64,000 nucleotides of DNA from Odontocerum albicorne (lineage: Eukaryota; Arthropoda; Insecta; Trichoptera; Odontoceridae), in the NCBI GenBank assembly GCA_949825065.1, contig OX463847.1:38621042-38685041 (forward strand), read 5' to 3'. The translations under genes and the position numbers were made by a program. Each line of letters opens with the position of its first letter. The stretch's first letter is position 1. This document shows positions 32,801-44,259 of the stretch, one piece after another. Under the pieces are notes generated by a model, which was not told the origin of the DNA, searched no databases, and saw only the letters and a list, made by a program, of their open reading frames with translations.

Positions 32801-33107
32801 CGAGGGTGGTCCGATAAGTACTTAGCCTACAAAAGAATAACAAAAATTTTAGAAAAGTGGCGATTTATTTCTCAACATAATCTCCTTTGAGTTCGATACA
32901 CTTGACCCAGCGATGCTCCAACTTCTTTAACCCGTCTGAAAAATACGTTTTTTGGAGGTCTGCAAAGTAGGCCTCAGTGGCGGTAATAACCTCCTCATTC
33001 GACTCAAATTTCTGCCTGGCGAGTGACTTTTTCAAATTTGGAAACAAAAAGAAGTCGCACGGGGCCAAATCCGGAGAAAACGGTGGATGGGGCAGCAGTT
33101 CGTAGCC
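32801..33107 (-). pseudogene. Split mariner, 3' part
   Basis: TA at 32799-32800 precedes the same TIR as at 9537. The transposase C-terminus reads APCDFFLFPNLKKSLARQ, EEVITATEAYFADLQ and KGDYVEK with its normal stop near 32865. The sequence breaks at 33107 and resumes at 37513, with the target TAA of the nested element at the junction. Confidence 0.92.
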
Positions 33108-33236
33108 TTAAGGTCAATTTACACAGATCAGTGAAGGTGACAGTGACGTGCCATGACAGTGCCGGACAGTGCCATGACGGTCCCATGATTCCACCGGCCG
33201 TGATCTTAACAGGGATTTCTGTACATTCAGTTAGAG

Positions 33237-35751
33237 CAATGATACTCAACCTTTTTTTACTTCGGGCCACATACATATATTTGTAAAGCTACGCGGGCCG
33301 CAACACTATACTGGTATGACAAAAAATATCATGAAACCCACCACCCCCGTGTTTTTGGAAAACCATTTGAGATTTATAAAAATATAACCAAAACAGAATA
33401 ATAATAGTACATATCACTTATCAGCATACGGTTCGTTAAAAATTACAATAGTGAAAAAAATAAAACTCAAAAGTAACATGTATCCAAGCGTTTATTTTGT
33501 TTATAATTGCTGCATGCTACCCTCAATACGTCATCAAGGTGAGAATCAGTAAGTCGATTCCTGTATACGTTTTTTGCATATTTAATTTTGGAATATGATG
33601 ACTCACAAAGATATGTCGATGCAAACAATGTGAGGAGCAGGCAGGCACAATTTTTTACAGTCTTGTATTTTTCAGGAACTAATTCCCAAAAATGGATGTA
33701 CTCCTTCCCCTCTCTTTTTTCTTCAAAAATAGCTTTCAGATTAGTATCGTTCTTAAATTCGATAAATTCATCAAAAAGCACTGCATAATCATATCCCAAT
33801 GCAGCTAAATGTGTTAAAGTTGCTGTTTCTAGGTGCCAGGGATTTTCTATAAGTAACAAACAATTCTTGATACTACGTAAGTCCTGAAATCTGCTCTTAA
33901 ATTCCTTAGCTAAGGCAGCTAAATAATTTAAAAATATCTTATAGCTTTCTTCAGAAACATGTATACCATCTTGTTTAGCTTTTATAACAGTTGGAAAGTT
34001 ATGCAATACTTGGTTCTCTATTTCTTCGTGGTAGATGTTCAATTTCTCTTCAAAAGCAAACACTTTATTCGCCATCTGCGAAATGATTTTATTTTCGCCC
34101 TGTAGGCCACGATTGAGTTCATTAAGTTTTTCTGTGATATCACACAGAAAAGCTAAAAGACACCACCATCCGTCATTATTAAGTTCGCTGTAAATTTTAT
34201 TATTTTGTTGTAAAAACAAAATAATTTCATGCCTCAAAGGATAAAACCGTTCCAGAACTTAACCTCGGCTTAGCCATCTCACCGAGGTATGTAAAAGAAT
34301 GTCACTATAGTTACTGTTCAATTCTTCCAAAAGACTTTTAAACTTCCTGTGGTTCAGTTCTTGGGCTCTAATATAATTAACTATACTTATTGCAGTCTTC
34401 ATCACGGCGTCTATTTCGGCAATGGAGATACGTGCTGATAAGTTCTCTTGGTGTATGATACAGTGGAAAGATAAGAGATTTGTTAAATTATATTTCTCTT
34501 TCAATAAAGCAACAAATCCTTTTTCGGATCCGATCATTGAAGGGCATCCATCCGTGCATACACAAACCAATTTTTTAATATCAATATCATTGTTTTCCAG
34601 AAATGTACCGATAGTATTGAGATAGTCCGTGCCTCTGGTTTGATTTTTCATAGGAAGAAATTTCAAAAAATCTTCATGAACTGAATTGTGTCCTGTACAA
34701 TATCTAACAAAAACGGAACATTGTGATGTTGCTGAAATATCGGTGCTAGAATCAAAAGCCAAACTAAAATATGTGCATTTTTTCAGATCTTCTATGATGC
34801 GATTAAATATGTGTTTTGCAATATCTTCAATGCGTCTAGCAAAGGTAGAATCAGAGAGCTGCATACTTTTGATCTGAGATATTATTTGATTTTTATTGCT
34901 AAATTTATCAAATAATACGTTGGAAGCACTGAGGAAACATTCTTTCACAACCTCTGCGTCGGTAAATGGTTTCATATATTTACCAAGTATGTAACAAATT
35001 TCATACGACGCTCTTGTCACTGCTGCGTCATGTGATACCGCCATTGATATTATATTTTGTTGATGTAAGGACTTCTTGAAGAATGTTAACTTTTCACGTC
35101 TTATTAAAGAGCCACGAGGAAAGGTATCACTAAATGTTTTGTGCTTCGTGGTATAATGACGAAGAATGTTATATTTTTTCAATATAACACTCTCACGACA
35201 TATCAAGCATGTGGTCGAACCATGTTTATTTGACACAACGAAATATTCTTCTTCTCATTTGTCTTGAAACACTCTTTTTTCGTCGGACATTTTTTGATTG
35301 CATTTCGAAGACACACCCGCCATTATGGGTAATTAAATTATAACAAAACAATATTTTATAAGACAGCAAAAAAATATATCGTATCCGTGTTCCGTGTAAT
35401 GTTTACTTGAAATAAAGCCGCAACACTGTGACTGTGACGCATTCAACTTTGGAGCTGTCAAAAATTTATGTGTTGCCACAAGCAAAATTATTTGCGCGCA
35501 CATTTGTCTGTCAAATGTTTGTTTTTTGGGAATAAATCTAGCGTGTGCAGTAGCAACACTCTTATACCAGATCTGATGTTGACACGACAACGACCATCCT
35601 CTTCGGGTTTCCATGTCTGTACGTCAAAGTCGAAATTAATCTCAAGATATACGAAATATAGAATGCCAGATTTTGTAAATCATGTTCCTGATAATAAATG
35701 TGTTGAGGGCCGCACAAAAAAGCTTGGCGGGCCGCAGGTTGAGTATAACCG
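33237..35751 (-). mobile_element. hAT transposon (2515 bp), TSD AGTTAGAG
   Basis: AGTTAGAG at 33229-33236 and 35752-35759 is a perfect 8-bp duplication. The ends CAATGATACTCAACC and GGTTGAGTATAACCG are imperfect inverted repeats, followed by GGGCC-rich subterminal sequence. The element carries a near-complete transposase gene. Confidence 0.92.
33467..35290 (-). pseudogene. hAT transposase (BED finger) with two stops
   Basis: The start Met at 35288-35290 opens the frame, with a stop at 35255-35257. The BED-type zinc finger CLICRESVILKKYNILRHYTTKHK follows, then YFSLAFDSSTDIS (first catalytic Asp region), CVCTDGCPSMIGS, HCIIHQENL and VRWLSRG. A second stop lies at 34259-34261. The frame continues without shift: FLCDITEKLNELNRGLQG and the dimerisation region LFASTYLCESSYSKIKYAKN. 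It resembles the GTF2IRD2/ZBED5-like hAT transposases. Two point nonsense mutations inactivate an otherwise complete protein of about 605 aa. Confidence 0.9.
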
Positions 35752-35938
35752 AGTTAGAGCGTAATGTCTGTATTAAATTCAAAAAATAATTCTCGTGATC
35801 CAATTATTATTATTATTATTTTTTAATATATTAGAGGCGGTATCGATTGGGCAAAGCGTTTCATCTTTTCGAGGTTTACCGACACACTACAGGTGATTCT
35901 GACATGTCTTGTGAGTATGCTTTGTTGTTACTTAACGA

Positions 35939-36270
35939 ATCGGAATAATAACAAAAGTAGTATTTTTTTTATATTGATATATTTTTTTAAATACTTACAA
36001 AAGTATCGAAACCTTAAGATAATCACTCGGATCAAGACTTGACTCGGAATAATAACAAAAGTAGTTTTTTTAGTAATAATAGTAATAATAGAAGTAGTTT
36101 TTTTTTTAAATTATATATTTTTTTAAATACTTACAAAAGTATCAAAACCTTAAGATAATCACTCGGATCAAGACTTTACCCCGAATAATAACAAAAGTAG
36201 TTTTTTTTAGTAATAATAGTAATAATAAAAGTTGTTTTTTTTTATAATGATATATTTTTTATGTTTCGTT
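35939..36270. repeat. Imperfect tandem repeat, 104-136 bp units
   Basis: Units start at CGGAATAATAACAAAAGTAG (35941), again at 36045 and at 36181. Each contains AAATACTTACAAAAGTATC, an internal palindrome, and CACTCGGATCAAGACTT. The third copy is partial. The unit variation comes from AT-rich insertions (AGTAATAAT). Confidence 0.8.
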
Positions 36271-36461
36271 CATGTTTCTGATAAAACAATATAAATAAAA
36301 CAAAATGAAAACTAAAAAAAAAACACTAAAAAAAGTAAATCAAAATCACGGCCGTAATACCAAAAATATCGTCCCAAAGTAATTTGATGTTTCACTGTAC
36401 GGTGATCGCAACAGAACTGTTTGCACGTTCGCGCGCCGACGAGTCTTCAAATCCATAGAGC

Positions 36462-36933
36462 ACTGGTCCCTAAAGTGGGGTACGCATACCCCGAGCCTCT
36501 CTTGAGGTTTCTTACTTAATAGCGAAAGATAAAAAGCCACACACAATTGGCGAAACACTTCTTCTTCCTGCAGCAATAAAAAGGGTGGAAATAATTCACG
36601 GAGAGGAATATGCTCAGAAACTAAAATCTATTCCCTTGTCGGCAAATACCGTTGCCAGGCGAATCGACATTATTGCCGATAATTAAAAAAAACAATGACA
36701 ATAATTAATTTTCGGCAATGACAATAATTAAAACCAAAAACAGAAATAAATTAAAATTAGAACCAGATCTTGGAATAGCATTAACACAGGGAATCAAGAC
36801 AGATTTTTCCGAAATTAGTGAAATTCAATCACGTTGTTCCCATTAAATTATAATTTTAAATTTCTCTTGTAATTTATCAATTGCATGTACATATATTGTT
36901 TCATTATCGCGTGTGTGTGTATGGGTGTATGTA

Positions 36934-36977
<44 letters not shown>

Positions 36978-36989
36978 TGTGTGTGTGTA

Positions 36990-37024
<35 letters not shown>

Positions 37025-37031
37025 ATGTATG

Positions 37032-37065
<34 letters not shown>

Positions 37066-37268
37066 TGTATGTATGTATGTATGTATGTATGTATGTATGT
37101 ACGTACGTACGTACGTACGTATGTATGTATGTATGTATGTATGTATTTATTTATGTGTGTGTGTGTATGTATGTATGTATGTATGTACGAGTATATATAA
37201 TTTGGGGGTACAATTTATGATTATTTTCGTCATAAAAGGGTATGCGGTCAAAAAAGTTTGGAGATCAC
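36462..37268. mobile_element. hAT MITE (807 bp), TSD CCATAGAG, carrying a microsatellite
   Basis: CCATAGAG at 36454-36461 and 37269-37276 is a perfect 8-bp duplication. The ends CACTGGTCCCTAAAGTGG and, on the other strand, CTGTGATCTCCAAACTTT match the hAT terminal pattern. The interior holds a GT/GTAT microsatellite but no transposase. Confidence 0.85.
36909..37190. repeat. Compound (GT)n / (GTAT)n / (GTAC)n microsatellite
   Basis: About 280 bp: GT repeats, then GTAT repeats, a short GTAC block (about 37100-37120), GTAT again and GT again. All three plus-strand frames stay open only because the repeat lacks stop codons in most registers, so those frames are not genes. Confidence 0.95.
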
Positions 37269-37512
37269 AGCCATAGAGGAATATTTTTGACCATGTCGGT
37301 TTTAATCATGGGCCGGTCACGATATTGTCACGTCATTGATGCGTGTAAATAGACCTTGACGGCGACAGCATTGTTCGCACTGTCGCGGTCACGCACCGGA
37401 CAAGTGTGAACAAGACCCTTCAAATCCATAGAAGAATATTTTTGACCATGTCGGTTTAATCACGGGCCGGTCACGGTACCGTCATTCACTGATGTGTGTA
37501 AATCGACCTTAA

Positions 37513-38083
37513 TTCTACCAATTTGGCCGAGGTGACGGCGGAGGTGTGAGCCGATACGCTGTCATGATGGAAGAGCACTTTTTTCTTCGCCAAATGGGGC
37601 CGTTTTTCTGCCATTCGGCGTCGAATCGGCCCAATAATTCGGCATAGTAGAGCCCTGTGACCGTTTTGCCCTTCTCCAGGAAGTCGATGTAGATCACACC
37701 TTTTGAATCCCAGAAAACGGTGGCCATCACCTTTCCGGCCGATAGGATAGTCTTCGCCTTCTTCGGAGCACGTTCGCCGGGTGAAGTCCACTGTTTCGAC
37801 TGTTCCTTGGTCTCGAGTGTGTACCAGTGTATCCATGTTTCGTCGACGGTCACAAAACGACGCAGAAACTCCTTCGGATTGCGCTTAAACATCGTCAAAC
37901 ACTGCTCTGAAGTGGTCTCACGGTTGCGCTTGTTGTCTGGAGTGAGCAAACGTGGCACCCATCGCGCCGACAGCTTTCTCATGCCCAATACTGCATGCAG
38001 GATATGACCCACGCGGTCTTTTGAGATGCCTACTGTCTCAGCTATCTCGCGCACCTTCAATCGGCGGTCTGCCAACTCTTCCA
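37513..38083 (-). pseudogene. Split mariner, 5' part (truncated)
   Basis: Continues the mariner from 33107: FHHDSVSAHTSAV (Asn of the usual DNA box changed to Ser), EFLRRFVTVDETWIHWYTLET, WVPRLLTPDNK, RDRVGHILHAVLGMRKL and ADRRLKVREIAETVG. It stops at 38083, where unrelated LINE ORF1 sequence begins, so the first HTH and 5' TIR are lost. The centre has no premature stop except at the insertion point. Confidence 0.9.
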
Positions 38084-38710
38084 TAGCCATCCGGTTCTTC
38101 CAGGTTTTATATAATTTCCTCCTCCTTCCATTCAACCGGGATTCCTCTTACGAGGCCCATTTTGGTGACCATGAAAGAAGGAATAAATGATTTAAATCCA
38201 TACTCGGCAAGGGCTCCATTTTGAAGGAAATTATTAGCTGAGGGGAATTTATCGAAAGCTACAGCCAATCTATTTCGGCCTATTAATTTTATGCCGTTTC
38301 TTGGCGAAATGTCCGGAATTTTATTTTTTTAAGAAACATCCCAAAGGAAATTGAGTTGATGGATGTTCCTGATGACTCTGAAGTTTTTTGTACATGTACC
38401 ACGTAAGGGGATCGGTCATGTTTGCCGTATTCCCTTACCTGGGGAGGAGACGGGGTTGTAGGGGGTATAGGTGAGGATGTTGTAGGGGTTGTGACTGTTT
38501 GAGGTATTTCAGATGGTACCTTAAGAGGGGTTATCTTTCTTTCCGGTGATTCTTGGCGGCTCCCTGGCTTTAGGTTCCTCGTTCTCTTTCGTTTGGTTTT
38601 ATTTTTCACTTCTGTGAAAGACGAAACCGGGATTTCCTCTTCTGTCAACAGCTCACTATCAGAGTTTAAATCTGGTGGTTTGGGATCAGGAGGTTTGTGT
38701 GGAATCATTT
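38084..38710 (-). pseudogene. Jockey/R1-type LINE ORF1 fragment
   Basis: From Met 38708 (MIPHKPPDPKPPDLNSD), a Pro/Ser-rich N-terminus with charged Lys/Arg-rich segments. After a frameshift near 38320 come GRNRLAVAFDKFPSANNFL, YGFKSFIPSFMVTKMGLVRG and VEWKEEEI. The part after the frameshift resembles the RRM-like gag domain of Jockey-type ORF1. It is truncated against the mariner at 38083. No zinc knuckles remain. Confidence 0.6.
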
Positions 38711-38944
38711 TACCTACGTACTAAAAAAAAAAGAAAGAGAAGAAAAACGACGCGAGGAAAAAAAAAATTTGAAGAGAGAAAAAACAAACTACCTACCTTC
38801 GGATCTACGATGAAATCAACGACAAATATGTACACAATCTAAGTTAAAATACAATACGTATATGAATAATGGTAGTATGAACGGTTATTTGTTATATGAT
38901 TTAAATTAAGATGAATTTAGTGTAAAAAAAGTTAGTATTTTTTT

Positions 38945-40535
38945 TTAACCAAAAATGCACAACTTTCCCGGGCCGACGACCAGAGACAATCCAGTTCTGA
39001 TGTCGAATTTCATTTTATTCCATGAGTATCTTTCTTTAATACGGCGATACGTTCTATGGAATTCCGAATGTCCTGAATGAGGACAATCGTTATTTTCTTT
39101 AATTATATTTGGTATATCTTTAACGTCTGGATAACATATTTTGTGTTTACATATTGTAACTTGGATATTGGTTTCGGCGAATATGTAAAAGATAATGGAT
39201 TTTATTTTATTCCAATTAAGGTTATTTATATCGTTTCCGAACTTAGGGATAGATATAGTGTTAATGTTTTGTGATATTAAGATGTCTTTTACTTTTTTAA
39301 AACAGTTAAATATGTCTTGATATGAAGGTTTATCCCAGAAGTGTTCTTTGACTATCATGTGGAATATTTTAAAATTATTATTATCAGATAATAGTATATC
39401 GTTGTCACTTTTAGATTTGGATATTTCGTTAATATTAGTAATTAGATCTTTTATTTGGGAAGCTATTCCTTGTGACATTTCTTCATCATTTGACATTATA
39501 TGACACCAATTATCCTTTCGGGTCAGTAAAAAGTTTTCGATTTCGACAATATTCTGAAATTCAGTATTATTTCTCAAATAATGCGATTTAATAAAGTCTT
39601 CGTCGGAGTTCGGCTCAGGATTCATTTTAATATGGTGGATTTGTTTATTATCTATTCGAGATAGGGCATCGGCATTGGAATTTAGTTTACCGGGTTTGTA
39701 TAGAATGTTGTAGTCATATTCTTCAAGTTTTAATCGCCAACGGATTAATCTAGATCCGGGGTCTTTCGTATTGAATAGCCAAACTAGTGGTCTATGATCT
39801 GTTATTATATTAAATTTTACACCATATAAATAAGGTCGAAAATGATTAACAGCAATTATTATTGCTAGTAATTCGCGTTCAGTGGTAGAATACTTTGATT
39901 CAGCTTTATTTAGAGTTCTCGAAGCAAAAGATATAGGTAAGTCTTTTGAGATAGAGCCTTGAGATAACACGGCACCGACAGCGAAGTTGCTGGCACCTGT
40001 CGTGACATTGAAAGGAAGTGAGAAATCTGGACACTGAAGAATTGGTTCAGTGATAAGGAGATTTCTCATTCGATCAAAAGATTCTTGTTGAGAGTTTGTC
40101 CAATTGAATGGTTCGTCTTTCTTTAACAATTTCGTAAGAGGTTGTGCGATTTGGCTGAAAATTTTGATGAATCTACGATAGTATCCAATTAGAGCTAAAA
40201 ATGTAGCTGGACTATTTTTTAATCCAAAGGGCATTCTTTGGAACTGGAAGTGACCTAGAGGGGTTGAGAAGGCAGTCTTATCACTGTCATTTTTATTCAT
40301 TTTTATTTGATGAAACCCAGAAGCGAGGTCAAGTGTAGTAAATTAATTGGAGTGACCTAATTGGTCTAAGATTTCGGAGATATTTGAAAGCGGGTAAGCG
40401 TCACCGATTTTAATGTCGTTTAACTTTCGGTAATCGATAACAACACGCCATTTAATTTTTCCACTAGCATCTCTCTTCTTTGGGACAACCCAGAGAGGAG
40501 ATGACCATGGTGAATTGGATTCTCTTATTATTTTT
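38945..40535 (-). pseudogene. Ty3/gypsy pol fragment with deleted RT core
   Basis: From about 40535 ([19 protein letters not shown]) the RT begins, with a stop near 40344, then FTTLDLASGFHQIKM and RMPFGLKNSPATF. At about 40200 the frame jumps without shifting to LALIGYYRRFI, so the roughly 100-residue palm with the YLDD active site is gone. Then come RNase H (VTTGASNFAVGAVLSQG, YSTTERELLAI, TDHRPLVWLF, NADALSRI) and a truncated integrase zinc finger (HSEFHRTYRRIKERYSW). The first RNase H acidic residue region reads TTGASNFA rather than the usual TDASN. It is inactive. Confidence 0.9.
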
Positions 40536-42065
40536 TGACACTGGCACCGTCTTCAACTTCCTCACGGCCCGCGCCAGCTCGTCAGCCCTGTCGTTTCCTA
40601 TGTTTCCAGAGTGCCCTTTCACCCAGTGGAAGTTCGTTTCCGTTCCTCGGCACCTCAGTCTACTCACCAAGGCGAGAATGGACCTGTTAATCGGATTAGT
40701 GCTCCTAGGGTCGGTGATCCCTCTCAAGCTAGATAGAGAATCTGAGTGTATCTCCACCAATATCAAGGTATATTTTACCCCCTTAAAGCTTCGCCCGCTG
40801 ACCCCAGCTACCCACCAATGCCAGTGCATCGTTGGTTTCCTTTTCCACGTCATCCATACAGTCACCGGTAACTATCAATATAATGTCATCGGCGTACGCC
40901 TGGATGTGTACTCCCTTTCTGAAATCCGTCTGAAGGAGATCGTCGACTATGAGGTTCCACATCTTCGGCCCGCACGCCGATCCCTGTACGCATCCCTTCG
41001 TGGTGGCCTTCCAGTCGGTGTTGTCCCTCAGCGTCATTGATACGCTGCGGTCTCGCAAGTAGCTCTCTATGAGTAGAAAGATGTTGCGCGGGCAACCTCT
41101 TCTGATTAGCTGGACTTTCAAGAACGGCCATCACGCGTGGTCGAATGCCCCTCTGATGTCAAGAGAAACGGCAATGGCGATCTTCTTATTGTTTCTTGCC
41201 CGTCTTAATTTAGCGACAACAGCGTTTAAGGCATCCTCGGCCGATTTTTGGTGTGTGAATCCAAATTGTCTACCGCTGATTGTGCCCTCGTGCTCCATCC
41301 GCCAAGTAACCCGGACAATCATCATTTTTTCCAAGAGCTCGAATACTGAGATGAGCCCGATAGGTCGAAAGTTCGAGACGTCAATTCCGGACTTCGGGAC
41401 TAAGATGGCATGAGCCTCCTTCCAGGCGGTCGGGAAGTGTGAGATCCTCAGACAGGCATTCATGAGCCCAATTGTCAAATCCGGGTGATCACCAGCCACT
41501 TTAGCCAGTACATCGGATGTGAAACCGTCAGCTCCCGGTGCCTTCCTCGGATTCATCTCCCCTATCGCCATTCGAATCTCGGCCTCGTCAAATCCGGGCT
41601 CATCCTCCGCATCCGGGACTCCCGATGCCTCGTGCCTGATTGACGCATGAAGTGCAGTCTCGGTGGAGCAGTCATCTTCGGGGTAAAAATGCTCAAGGAC
41701 CGCAGTCACCATCTCCCCTGCGTCATCGGACATCCTCCCACCGACCGAAAAGTTCGTCGGTACACGTCGTCCGCGGCCCCCGATTCTGCCCATCATGCTC
41801 CAAATCGTCTCTATCCTGCACCCGGCAGTAGTCTTTCCAGTGTTCTGTTTTCGACTTGGAGACTTCCGAGCGGAGTTCTAAATATATGGGTATTGTAACG
41901 TTCCTCTTTCTATATTCGCTAGAGTTCCGGACCTTACGTTTCGCAGCTGTCACCTGTTTTTTTGAGCTCGGCAAAATCTTCGTTCCACCACGGGCAACGT
42001 TTCTTGTCGGTGGTGCCTATCTTGTATGGTGGCATGGATTTATAGCAGGCTCTGCTCAGTATAGG
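40536..42065 (-). pseudogene. R1-type LINE: RT joined to RNase H by deletion
   Basis: Begins near 42065 with the endonuclease-RT linker (CPWWNEDFAELKKQ). RT motifs are AIGEMNPRKAPGADGFTSDVL, FRPIGLISVFELLEKMM, FGFTHQKSAEDAL, VSLDIRGAFDHA, GCVQGSACGPKMWNLIVDDLL and QAYADDIILIV, so the YADD catalytic pair is intact. At about 40800 an out-of-frame deletion joins to RNase H (IHSDSLSSLRGI, FHWVKGHSGNIGNDRADELAR). Its end meets the gypsy fragment. RT, linker and RNase H order fits R1/I-group LINEs. Confidence 0.85.
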
Positions 42066-42232
42066 ATATATAATGTGCTCGGTATAGTAAAATATTGGGG
42101 TAGATAAAAAGGAAAATTATAACAATATTTTAAAGATAAACTTACACAATTAAGATTCTTGACATGGTTTCGTTGAGGCACTGGAACTTCCGCTGAAACT
42201 CTTGTTTCGTAGAGACGCTTGACGAATGGGAC

Positions 42233-42364
42233 CTTCTTCAGAGGGGGCTGAATCTCGGAGGGTTTTCTTCCGCAGCGATGGCTTGATCTAGAAGGTTTCT
42301 TCTTCAGAGGTGGCTGAATCTCAGAGCAATTTCTTCCGCAGCGATGGCTTGATCTTGAAGGTTT
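42233..42364. repeat. Tandem duplication, 66 bp x 2
   Basis: CTTCTTCAGAGG starts at 42233 and 42299. The units include TTCCGCAGCGATGGCTTGAT and differ at a handful of sites. The function is unknown. Confidence 0.85.
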
Positions 42365-42604
42365 GTCTCTGCAGCGACGACTTGAACAGTAGAATTCTTC
42401 TGTCGTGGTCCGAACAGTTTTCAGTCGTATATTCTTATATCTTCGGCACTTGTCAAAATATGTTTCAACTTGGCTTGTTTCGATTATATATAATATTTCC
42501 AGTAATTCGCGCTGTTAATTTCGCGATTTCACGTAGGTCCTTTCTCGATGAAAATTATTTCAATAGGTCGAAAAGGATATCCCGCTTCTGACACATTTAT
42601 TTTC

Positions 42605-43130
42605 TGTAATGGCCTTTTGCAACGAAAACACTTAGAATTTCAACTGTGTCATTTTATTTGTATAATCGTTGAATTACATTGAAGTATAATATTAACAGTA
42701 TTATAGAAGTAATAATAACGATGATGTTAACATCGTAGTGGCTTTAAGAATAATGATTGCTGCCTCTGATATGACGTCCTATTTAAAGCAAAGATAACCA
42801 TACGCACGACCCTTCGATAGATTAAAAAGGAATTTTTCGGGTATGTTATCGATGCCCTTAAGATCAAATGGATATCAGGCGATTTATCTCGTTCGCAGTT
42901 TACTTCCATTTAGTGATACCAAATCTTCGGATAGATAACCGCCAACAAGATAATAAATTTAAACATAATACATTGAGTTAAGTTTGACATACATGTGATA
43001 ACACTAATATTTAGAGGTTCTAGATTACATGGTATATATATGGTTAGCTTAACATTGGTTTGCATGATAACTTATAATATTTATTGGAAGTGGATAAGAG
43101 TATACGATAAGATAACATTGGTAGGGATAC
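42605..43130. repeat. Solo-LTR-like repeat, copy 2
   Basis: Starts TGTAATGGCCTTTTGC and follows copy 1 (12593-13209) through GACGTCCTATTTAAAGCAAA and CATTTAGTGATA, then diverges. The right end is unclear because it runs into piggyBac 3. Both copies sit next to the 3' part of a piggyBac transposase. Confidence 0.55.
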
Positions 43131-43405
43131 ATTACAGCATCTTGATAGATAACAAAGTCATACATTTGTCCTGAGGCACCACACAATACAAATATTTTTA
43201 CATCCCAGGGTGTTGGTTTTCCTTTCATGTACTGCTTGATTGCTAACTTCCCTCTGAAAGGCACCATTTGTTCATCAATACACAAATTTTCATCTGGCTT
43301 TAATTCAAGGCAACGTATTCTGATGGCATTGTACAATGGACACACTTTCGTAAGTTTATCGGAAGACGTTGGTGTCATTTCCAAATTATTTACTAAATGC
43401 AGATT
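43131..43405 (-). pseudogene. piggyBac 3 transposase fragment
   Basis: About 80 residues: NLEMTPTSSDKLTKVCPLYN, then NLCIDEQMVPFRGKLAIKQY with the first catalytic Asp, and KIFVLCGASGQMYDFVIYQD. Nothing of the other catalytic residues remains. The CIDEQMVPFRG form marks a different piggyBac group from elements 1 and 2. Confidence 0.85.
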
Positions 43406-43439
43406 GCTATGGCCGCCCAGTCAACTTCTCTTGCATCGA

Positions 43440-44250
43440 AAAGTAAGGCGTCCCTATTGACGCGTCCAAAGCTTCTCAGGAATTTTCTCTCTTTTGAGAG
43501 TTTCGGAGCGCAGTTGATCAGTGAGATATATATCAGATCATGATGCGAGAAGCCTGGAGCATCAATTTGTCCATGAGTGCGAACTGCAGAGGGATTTGAG
43601 GTAATAATTAAATCTAGAAGGCTTTGGGAATATGGGTATGATCTTCAAGAAGTTTTTCAAATTTCGTCAAAATAATTATTATCAGGAGGACAGTATATTA
43701 CTCCGATGAGATATTTAATGAAGTTGTAATGAAGGGATATAAATAAATATTCTGGGCCTCCAGAGTAGGGAGCTTGGGATTGACAGATGATAGAAAATTT
43801 TATATTATTCCTCAAATATATGCAGACTCCTCCCATTCTCCCCACCCTGTCTCGCCGAACTAGATGAAATCCTGGAAGAGAAAAAAGTGAGTTTGATATT
43901 GATGGTTTCATCCAGGATTCGCTAACCAGCAGGGCATGGATAGGCTGGTCATGAAATGAGGTGAGCAGCTCAGAATAATGGGCGGATATGCTTTGAGCAT
44001 TTATATGGCATGCGTGAAAGTCATTGTTAGCTTTAGAGAAAGCAGAGCGGAGATGATTATTCAAAAGCAATGGCGGGTTTGTATCAGCGAAATCTGAAGA
44101 GGACGTGTCCAATGTAGATAGGAATTCAGGAAAGGGAGAAGGAGAAGATAGAAGAGTATGAGAATTAAGTAGAGTTAGGGAATCATCGGGAGATAAGGAG
44201 GGTGATGACATTAAATATTTGTTCAAAAAAAAAAAACAAAAAAAAATCAA
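43440..44250 (-). pseudogene. CR1-type LINE ORF2, endonuclease
   Basis: The frame 44250-43657 reads a Ser/Pro-rich lead, then ACHINAQSISAHYSELL, HALLVSESWMKPSISNSLF, PGFHLVRRDRVGRMGGVCIYLR and YLIGVIYCPPDN. After a frameshift near 43660 the C-terminal endonuclease end follows (LLDLIITSNPSAVRT, GFSHHDLIYISL). This is a CR1/Rex-like endonuclease. RT is missing. Confidence 0.85.
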
Positions 44251-44259
44251 CGAAAAAAA

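Larger units (their letters stand above)
33111..37509. mobile_element. Nested 4.4-kb TIR block inside mariner
   Basis: The ends AGGTCAATTTACACA (33111) and TGTGTAAATCGACCT (to 37509) are inverted repeats, flanked by TTA (33108-33110) and TAA (37510-37512). This fits a PIF/Harbinger-like 3-bp duplication in the mariner sequence CC-TAA-TTCTACC. A second copy of the terminal segment lies inside the right end (37269-37354). The block contains a hAT, a tandem repeat and a hAT MITE. No transposase of its own is seen, so it was probably a MITE enlarged by later insertions. Confidence 0.75.

Noticed and set aside
36881..37276. Long Cys/Val/Tyr/Met repeat proteins in three + frames
   Set aside because: They are translations of a GT/GTAT microsatellite, open in all frames because the repeat lacks stops.
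37515..38135. A 206-aa mariner protein with a new N-terminus
   Set aside because: The first residues come from an unrelated LINE ORF1 joined at 38083, so it is a truncation artefact.
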